Shown here: piece by piece, positions 56,634-64,000 of the stretch | Position numbering within the stretch: position 1 is the first letter of the stretch | Layout of the letters: each line of letters starts with the position of its first letter | DNA from: Entonaema liquescens | Taxonomy: Eukaryota; Ascomycota; Sordariomycetes; Xylariales; Xylariaceae | Reading direction: 5' to 3' | Length of the DNA stretch: 64,000 nucleotides | NCBI GenBank assembly: GCA_902805475.1 | Contig: CADCSX010000003.1 | Location: 3,720,001-3,784,000 of the forward strand | Made by a program: the position numbers and the translations under genes | The notes under the pieces: generated by a model | The model's input: only the letters and a program-made list of their open reading frames with translations | What the model was told of the DNA's origin: nothing | The model's database searches: none

Positions 56634-57526
56634 ACTATTTCGCCGTGCTTGTTTCGACAATCCTTAGACTTTAGAATCCTGTTATATAATAGCGAATAGA
56701 TTTATCGGCCACGACTATGCCGCTTAAAAATTCGTTGCATTGATTTTCGTGCTAGGAGACTAACCCAGGCCAGGCGAAGCATTGCGTTAATAGCACATTG
56801 AAGTAGCATACTAAACTACTTCTCATATTTACATTGTACATCGTCAACAATTGCTTTTAAATCAGCTTTGGGTCACGTCGAAGCAACGCTAATACGTGGG
56901 CCTTCCGTGCCAACAGTTACGTGATTTATAATAAGACGGTTTTATGGAGTCTATCGTGTAGGGAATATTGTAGGATTCTGTTCAACGGACTTAATTCTGA
57001 TGGATTACTAAGTGGCACAGTCTATTGTAATCTGATATCCCATTAATAATATAATGAACACCAGGAAAACTAATACGATTAGAGTTAGCTGAGCTAGTGG
57101 GTAAGGCTTGCCCTGTGTCTATGTAACAGGTTCCTAAATTGCAGAGATGATGAAAAACACCGCCCAATGCTGGATATTATGATACTGCGAAGTGATGAGG
57201 GGGTTATTAATCCACCCAACTTGTATTAATACTAAGCCAGAAGTGAATCGGCATTGCGCCTAGGATTGGGAACATTACATACCATCATTTTCATACAGTC
57301 GTGCTTCATTCCTGTATCCTGGTCAAGACAACAACTAACACAATGAAGTTAGGCTCGCGGACTTAACCATGAGATTGATAATCAAGGCAAGTCGTATAAA
57401 AGCCCTCGTAGCTGGACGTATCAACTGTCCTTCCCTTTGACTCCCATTCACTTTATAATTATTGAAGGGATCCTAAGAGTTACCTTTATCTATAACCCTA
57501 CGGTATCGTTATTGGATATAGCAAGA
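56634..57526. promoter_or_regulatory. Intergenic region with TATA box of the SMP-30-like gene
   Basis: TATAAAAG at 57,395-57,402, about 125 nt before the ATG at 57,527. No gene was supported in the remaining 0.8 kb. Confidence 0.5.
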
Positions 57527-58721
57527 ATGGCATCAAAACTCGTCCATCTAATCGGGCTCATGGGGCTCATGGGGAGTCTTGTTCCCACGCTCGGAGCCCC
57601 CGTTGAAGGTCTTCGTCAAGTATCCTCTCAGTTGCCGTCAAGGACTATTGCTAGGATGAATCAATCCGATGCTTTCGTCGAAAATATCGCCGTCCGCGAT
57701 AATGGAGACCTTCTCGTGACGCTCTTACATCCATCAGCGTCGGTATATACCGTGAAAAAGCCATACACTGACTCCCCGACCGTGTCCCTTGTTCATACGT
57801 TCGAAGGTGCTAACGGCACAACTGGGATTTCTGAGACAAGTCCCGGTACGTTCGCCGTCGTAGCAGCACTTTTTCAAGGCGCCGCGACGCCCGTGCCAAA
57901 CACAACGTCACTATGGGAACTGAAGTTGGGTCACGGGTATCAGCAGGCTACTGTTCGCAGAATAGTTCGTATCCCAGAAGCAGGCTTAATGAACGGAATT
58001 GTCTCTGTTCCAGGGAGCGAATCTATCATCTTAGCGGCGGATAGCCAACTTGGCATTATTTTTCGGGTCGACGTCGCCAGCGGCGAATATGAAGTTATTC
58101 TTGACGCCCCCGAACTAAAATCTACTCCGGGGGCAAATATCCAAATCGGCATCAACGGTTTGAAGGGTATGTCTAAAATAGCATACTATGCTGATACCTG
58201 AATCCTCTATCTGATATAGCTAACAGTCGATAGTAAGCAAAATAGCTACTGGTATTTCTAGATCCAAGATAGGTAATCAAAGTCTGACATATCTTACTTG
58301 CTAGGTCCGAGATGGATATGCGTATTTTTCCAACTCAAATCTCTTTTCGATTTATCGATTCCGGATTGATGAACAAGGATATCCTATAAGAGATGTAGAG
58401 GTGGAGAAAGTCGCCACGGTGGAAGGTGTTTCGCTCGTGGACGACTTTACCGTCGATAAACGTGGGAATATATGGGTCGCGACGAATCTCAACAATACTG
58501 TGGTTGCCATTGGGAAAGATGGCCATCAATCAATAGCTGTAGGTTCACTTACAGAACTAACTGTTGCAGGGGATACATCTCTTGCTTTTGGTGAAACCTC
58601 ACTTGATCAAGACATCCTTTATGTCACTACGTCAGGGGGAGTTTCTGCTCCCATCAATGGGACGATTACTGAGCCAGGAAAAATAGTTGCTGTTGATACG
58701 AGAGGGTATTTTACTAGGTAA
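57527..58721 (+). CDS. Secreted SMP-30/gluconolactonase-like beta-propeller; splice frame problem
   Basis: Signal peptide about MASKLVHLIGLMGLMGSLVP. Repeated propeller strands follow: DAFVENIAVRDNGDLLVT, GLMNGIVSVPGSESIILA, DSQLGIIFRVDVASGEY, then after the intron DGYAYFSNSNLFSIYRF and VDDFTVDKRGNIWVATNLNNTVV. Exon 1 ends at about 58,165-58,166 (donor GTATGT) and exon 2 begins at 58,305. The natural junction, Lys-Val-Arg-Asp-Gly, works only if the GGG at 58,165-58,167 were GG, otherwise the phases disagree by one base. Length about 350 residues. Such fungal proteins are secreted six-bladed propellers of uncertain substrate (lactone hydrolases or binding proteins). Confidence 0.78.
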
Positions 58722-60420
58722 AAGTTGTATATGTATCTGAAGCAAATTAGATGAAGGAATCCTTCAGACTAGCACTACAAACGGTGTTCGGAGGGATAAT
58801 CTGTAGTTAGTAGGAGCATAATGATACATAGTATCGAACAAATGTCAGCTAAAATTCCAAATCGGGAACACCGTTCCATTGCATTGGATGGATATGGATC
58901 CAAAGTTCCAAGGGTCCAGACACTAAGACGTGGAGGATGATCTTGAAGTCTGGGTTTGTTGATGAAAGGGGCTTGGCCAACTGGCCAACTGACCAACTGA
59001 CAGTTGGAGAACACCCTGACACCAGAAAAAGATCAAAAGTATTTAAACATGATATGATGTTAAAGACGTAACCTAGACGTAAGAAAAGTTCGAACGCAAT
59101 TCCGTGTTTAAGCGTCAAGGTTCGTTGGTCGAGGCGGGAGGAACGGATGTCAGCCCGGATTCATATTCTCCAAACTTTTAAACTGTATCCTGGTCTCGGT
59201 GCGGGCAATAGGCAAAGATTTTGGCGGGGAAGAATAAGTTTCGAGGAAAGATTTCGCCTTCACCGCCTGACCGCTTTATGGAAGATGGAAGATGGAAAAT
59301 GGAAAATGGAAAATGGAAGATGTACTTACATACCCTGAAAGATTAGATACTTTAAGTGCCTGCCTTAAGTACCTACCTAAATACCTCCCTGCTTTCATTG
59401 CCCCCTGCTGCCCTGCTAGCCTACCTCCGGAGGTCCCTTTTAAGCAGCTAGCCTACCCACTTGTTTTGATGCCTAAATGGGACTAGGTCTAGATGCCTAA
59501 GGGAATATGGGAACTTAGGGGAAGGGAGACAAGAAAGATAAAGTACGATAAGCATGAATCATGCTGACCCTGGTGTGTTGGCTATTGGTTCTTCCATCTA
59601 AAGTGGGTAAGCTTGATAAAGACAACTGTAACTCAAGTACATTATGCTGACCTTATACGTATCGTTATAGTATACATATATATATAGGTAGACAGTACAT
59701 GCAGACATGGTACCTGAGCATGGCCAATCCCGGCGGGGCAGCAGTGGCGTTTCAACAAGTTATTGGGCTTATCGGGGGTACTAGCCCCATAATCTAATCG
59801 ATTACGGTTAGAAAACCCCTGCAATCTTGTAGGGCAGCCCACCTATCAAAGTTGCCCCTCGCGGGCAGAAAAGAAAAAAAAATTTATTTTGGCCGCCAAA
59901 AATTTTCAGCAGGTTAGGATTTGGTACATAGCTGCATACATAATATTTTCTGCTAGAGGTCGACATAAAACCTCGTCCACAACCTCTTCCAACCCGAATT
60001 CCACCTTTTCCCAAATCCTCCCTTTTTTCTTAACACCCCATACAATCTCTCTTTTTTTTTCTTTCCATTTACTCTCTTTTCCTGAAGAGTGACCCATCTG
60101 AGCCTCTCCAACTCAGATTCAGGTTCATCCTCTTCTCGAGACAAAAAAGAGATATTGGTTCTTTGCCGCGACTGGGCTTAGACTGAATTTAGACGAGCCA
60201 CGATAGAGTAGATTCTGACAACGTTTGTCAGAAGTTCTACGGGCTCCAGACGAAGGCCACTTCCTAGACTTGGGTGTGTCACTTTTTAGATTTTTTCATC
60301 GTCGATTCCCATCACCGCGACCGAGAAAATTCATCGACTCGGGATATAATTTCCATACCTCGACGACATCCGATCAAGATATCCTAATCGTTTACCCTCT
60401 GAACAAAAAACAAAAACAAA
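58722..60420. promoter_or_regulatory. Intergenic region and CT-rich promoter of the eEF3 gene
   Basis: No supported gene in 1.7 kb. A C/T-rich tract at about 60,000-60,080 is typical of strongly expressed fungal translation genes. A short GGCCAACT repeat lies at about 58,975-58,995. The ATG at 60,421 follows AACAAAA, a good start context. Confidence 0.6.
59279..59322 (+). repeat. 7-bp GGAAAAT/GGAAGAT minisatellite
   Basis: About six imperfect units of ATGGAAA or ATGGAAG. Short and intergenic. Confidence 0.85.
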
Positions 60421-63400
60421 ATGTCTACGGCTAAGGAAAACGCCGAGTCCATCAAGATCTTGGATGATCTGATGCAAAAGCTCACCCTCTCCAAGGATGC
60501 TGCTTCTATCAAGGACGCATCTCACTCGTTGGCCTCGTTTATCAACGGTCGCATTGAGGACGAGGAAGCCCCCACTAGGTAAGAAAATTTCGACGGTATT
60601 AATTCATATACACATATGGACACACGTTTATCACATTTGTCACATTTTTGCAATTTACGGCTGCTTTGTTGTGTGGCCTTTCCCCCCCCTTTGGTTGCCA
60701 CCTATATTCTGGCTCCATTTTCATTTTCACCACCATTTCGAATTTTGTTGTTCTCCGCCGCTTTTTACTCTTTTGCCCCCCCTCCTTCCCCTCCCCCACC
60801 AAATGCCACTAAATGCACGTGCCTAAACATGCTCATTGCATTGGCGTTATGTCAGCCCCCTCCCCCCACTCACTAAATTGGGTTTGAGCCTACTAGGCAA
60901 ATTGAGGAAAAAAAAATTTGTGAAAAAATGCCCCTCACGATAACCGTCTTATCACAAATCACTAGCTTTCACCATGATCTTCATTTTTCATAGCACCTAG
61001 CATATGGCTAACATGAGATTAATTTTATCAGAACTGTGGAAGCCCTGAAGAAGCAGATTTCCAACAAGAAGGATGCTACGGCCCGTGAGAAGGCTGCCAA
61101 TGCCATTCAGGCCATTGCTCAGCACTCTGAGATCGCCCCCAACGTCGAGCCTTACCTGGTTCTCCTCCTACCTCTTACCCTGGCCGCTATTGGTGACAAG
61201 ATTACTGGTGTGAAGAATGCTGCCATTGCTGCAACCACCGCTATCGTTGAAGCCATCAACCCCAATGCTGTCAAGGCCGTCCTACCTGTCATCGTCAAGT
61301 CTATCCTTGAGGCCCAGAAATGGCCTGAGAAGATCACCGCTCTTGAGTGTATCGACATTCTTGTCCGAACTGCCCCTGCCCAGCTCGCATTCCGTGTTCC
61401 TGAGCTCATCCCTGTTATCTCCGAATCTATGTGGGATACCAAGAAGGAGGTCAAGGAGCGTGCATACAAGACTATGGAGAAGATCTGCGAGTTGATCGTC
61501 AACAAGGATATTGAGCGATTCATTCCCGAACTTATCAAGTGTATTGCCAAGCCTGAGAACGTCCCCGAGACTGTCCACTTACTTGGTGCTACAACCTTCG
61601 TCACTGAAGTTCAGGAGCCTACCTTGGCCCTGATGGTTCCTCTGCTAGATCGTGGTTTGGCTGAGCGAGACACCGCCATCAAGCGAAAGGCTGCTGTTAT
61701 CGTTGATAACATGTGTAAGCTTGTCGACGACCCCAACATCGTTGCTCCTTTCTTGCCTAAGATGATGCCCGGTCTCCAGAAGAACTACGACAACTTGGCC
61801 GATCCCGAAGCCCGTGAGAAGACCAAGCAGGCTCTGGATACCCTTATTCGTGTTGGTGATATCAAGGATGGCAAGATCCCTGAGGTTCGCCACGATGGCG
61901 ATGTTCCCACTGTCCTAGCTCACGTCCAGGCTGTCATCCCCAGCAAGCATGCTAAGACTGCTGAGAAGCTAACTCCTGTTTTGGAGTACATTGCTGCTAT
62001 CGGTGGTCAGCTCGTTGACGAAAGGAAACTGAGCCGTCTACTTGGGCTGCTGCTGTAAAGCCTTTCGTCACAGTCGTTGTTGGTGATGTTGATGCCGAGA
62101 AGGTTGTCGACAGTCTCAGAAGACGCGCTTCTTCCGGCGCTGCGGATGAGGCCGAGGAAGAGGAAGATGATGACGAGGGCGAGGACCTCTGCAACTGTAC
62201 CTTCTCTCTTGCCTACGGTGCCAAGATTCTTCTTAACCAAACCCACCTACGTCTCAAGCGTGGTCGCCGTTACGGTCTTTGCGGTCCCAACGGATCCGGT
62301 AAATCAACTCTTATGCGTGCCATCAACAACGAGCAAGTCGAAGGTTTCCCCAAGCAGAGTGAGGTCAAGACTGTCTTCGTTGAGCACGACCTGGACTCGG
62401 CTGATACTGAGATGACTACCATTGACTGGACTATGAAGAAACTGGCTGAGGCAGGTGTTACCACCAGCCGCGAAGATGTCGAGAAGCGCCTTGAGGAGTT
62501 CGGTTTCACACCGGCCATGACTTCGGGTGAAATCACTGCCCTGTCTGGTGGTTGGAAGATGAAGTTGGCCTTGTGCCGTGCTGTTTTCGAAGCCCCGGAT
62601 ATTCTACTGCTCGACGAACCTACCAACCATCTGGATGTGAAGAACGTCAAGTGGCTCGAGGACTACCTAATTAACTCCCCCTGCACCTCTATCATTGTCT
62701 CCCACGACAGCAGCTTCTTAGATAATGTTACTCAGTACATCATCCACTACGAGCGATTCAAGCTCAAGAGATACAAGGGTAACCTAAAGGAGTTCGTCCG
62801 CAAGAACCCGCAGGCCAAGTCTTACTATGAGCTTGGAGAATCCGAGCTGGAGTTCAGTTTCCCTGAGCCCGGTTTCTTGGAGGGTGTCAAGACCAAGGCT
62901 AAGGCTATCCTGCGTGCCAGCAAGATGAGCTTCCAGTACCCTGGTACCCCCAAGCCTCAGATTACCGACATCACCTTCCAGTGTTCGCTCGGCTCCCGTA
63001 TTGCCGTCATTGGACCCAACGGTGCTGGAAAGTCCACCCTCATCAACGTTCTCACTGGTGAGCTGATCCCCACTGCTGGTGAGATCTACCAGCACGAGAA
63101 CATCCGTATTGCCTACATCAAGCAGCACGCTTTCGCCCACATTGATAACCATCTCGACAAGACCCCCTCAGAATACATCCAATGGCGATTCCAGACTGGT
63201 GAGGATCGTGAGACCATGGACCGTGCCAACAAGATCATCACCGAAGAGGATGAGAAGGCCATGGACAAGATCTTCAAGGTCGAGGGCTCGCAACGACGCA
63301 TCATTGGTATTCACAGCCGCAGAAAGTTCAAGAACAGCTACGAGTACGAGTGCTCGTTTGCCCTTGGAGAGAACGTGGGCATGAAGAACGAGCGCTGGGT

Positions 63401-64000
63401 TCCTATGATGACAGCCGACAATGCTTGGCTTCCGCGATCCGAACTTCTCGCTTCTCACCAGAAGATGGTTGCCGAAGTCGATATGAGGGAAGCGCTTGCT
63501 TCTGGTCAATTCCGACCTCTAGTTCGAAAGGAGATTGAGTCTCACTGTGCCAACTTCGGTCTTGATGCCGAACTCGTTTCTCACTCGCGTATGCGTGGTC
63601 TCTCTGGTGGTCAGCGTGTCAAGGTCGTCCTTGCTGCTTGCTCGTGGCAACGACCTCACTTGATCGTTCTTGACGAGCCTACCAACTATCTTGACCGTGA
63701 CTCTCTAGGTGCCCTGTCCAAGGCTCTCAAGAAGTTCGAGGGTGGTGTCATCATCATCACTCACAGTGCCGAGTTCACTAAGGACTTGACTGAAGAAGTT
63801 TGGGCTGTCATGGACGGTAAGATGACACCTTCCGGCCACAACTGGGTCCAAGGTCAAGGTTCCGGCCCTAGGCTAAAGGCAGGCGATGATGACGAAGAGG
63901 AGAAATTCGACGCCATGGGTAATAAGATCGTGACGACGAAGAAGAAGGCTAAGTTGACTAGCTCCGAGGCCAGGAAGAAGAAGAAGGGTAAGTCCAGCAT
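60421..64000 (+). CDS. YEF3: Translation elongation factor eEF3 (ABCF ATPase), partial; one frame break
   Basis: Exon 1 60,421-60,578 and exon 2 from 61,032, with a long 453-nt first intron; the gene runs off the window at 64,000. A HEAT-repeat N-terminus (EKITALECIDILVRTAPAQL, then SESMWDTKKEVKERAYKTME) is followed by two ABC cassettes: Walker A GPNGSGKST (about 62,290) and GPNGAGKST (about 63,018), signatures LSGGWKMK and LSGGQRVK, Walker B LLLDEPTNHLD and LIVLDEPTNYLD. A chromodomain-like insert lies between the halves of the second cassette, and the basic Lys-rich tail begins at the window end. eEF3 is the fungus-specific factor that releases E-site tRNA at each elongation cycle. The frame is broken at 62,021-62,023, where GAAAGG would need GAAAAGG; both sides are otherwise perfect. 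Confidence 0.96.

Noticed and set aside
1..64000. CRISPR array, rRNA operon or secondary-metabolite cluster
   Set aside because: No regularly spaced repeats, no rRNA-like sequence, and no polyketide synthase, NRPS or terpene cyclase signature were seen.

Overview
The window comes from a filamentous ascomycete (Pezizomycotina, most likely a Sordariomycete; the order cannot be fixed from sequence alone). The reasons are short GT-AG introns of about 47-120 nt with CTAAC-type branch sites, fungus-specific proteins (eEF3, Clr5-domain, DUF3112-type, RQT4, P5A ATPase) and a compartmentalised genome in which an extremely AT-rich block abuts gene-dense DNA of ordinary composition.

Positions 1-16,440 are an AT-rich, gene-free block with the look of repeat-induced point mutation (RIP): C and G are nearly gone and repeat copies differ almost only by C-to-T and G-to-A transitions. 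Inside it the sequence still shows order. There are three full-length copies of an approximately 0.8-kb element with a tRNA-like Pol III promoter head, an A/T-rich simple-repeat tail and 11-14 bp exact target-site duplications (a SINE-type retroposon). Two arms of an approximately 2.1-2.4 kb repeat lie in inverted orientation, one interrupted by a SINE copy. A 381-bp TIR element with TA target duplication has largely escaped RIP. A 110-bp repeat is present in mutated and almost unmutated copies.

Positions 16,441-64,000 are ordinary fungal gene space, read from left to right: a possibly myristoylated coiled-coil protein (+); RQT4/TRIP4-type zinc-finger protein (-); a membrane-anchored six-hairpin glycoside hydrolase (+); a broken uridine-kinase-like gene (+); the P5A ATPase Spf1 (+); a CofD/YvcK-like protein (+); mitochondrial malate dehydrogenase (-); a broken APH-type kinase (+); a Cys-motif hypothetical (-); a broken amidoligase (-); a small Cys-rich protein (+); a DUF3112-type membrane protein (+); two hypotheticals (-); a secreted MRJP/Yellow-type protein (+); an 81-aa small protein (-); a glutathione S-transferase (+); a Clr5-domain protein (+); a secreted feruloyl-esterase-type enzyme (+); a secreted SMP-30-like propeller (+); and elongation factor 3 (+), cut by the window end. 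The genes are a mixture of housekeeping functions (translation, ribosome rescue, TCA cycle, ER ATPase) and secreted or accessory functions; there is no evident biosynthetic cluster.

Reading frames are interrupted by single-base length changes in eEF3, Spf1, the MRJP-like gene, the Clr5 gene and probably the SMP-30-like gene, mostly in G, C or A runs. Because eEF3 is essential, consensus errors are the simplest explanation for those. The in-frame stop codons in the kinase, APH and amidoligase genes are not in homopolymers and are better candidates for real gene decay.
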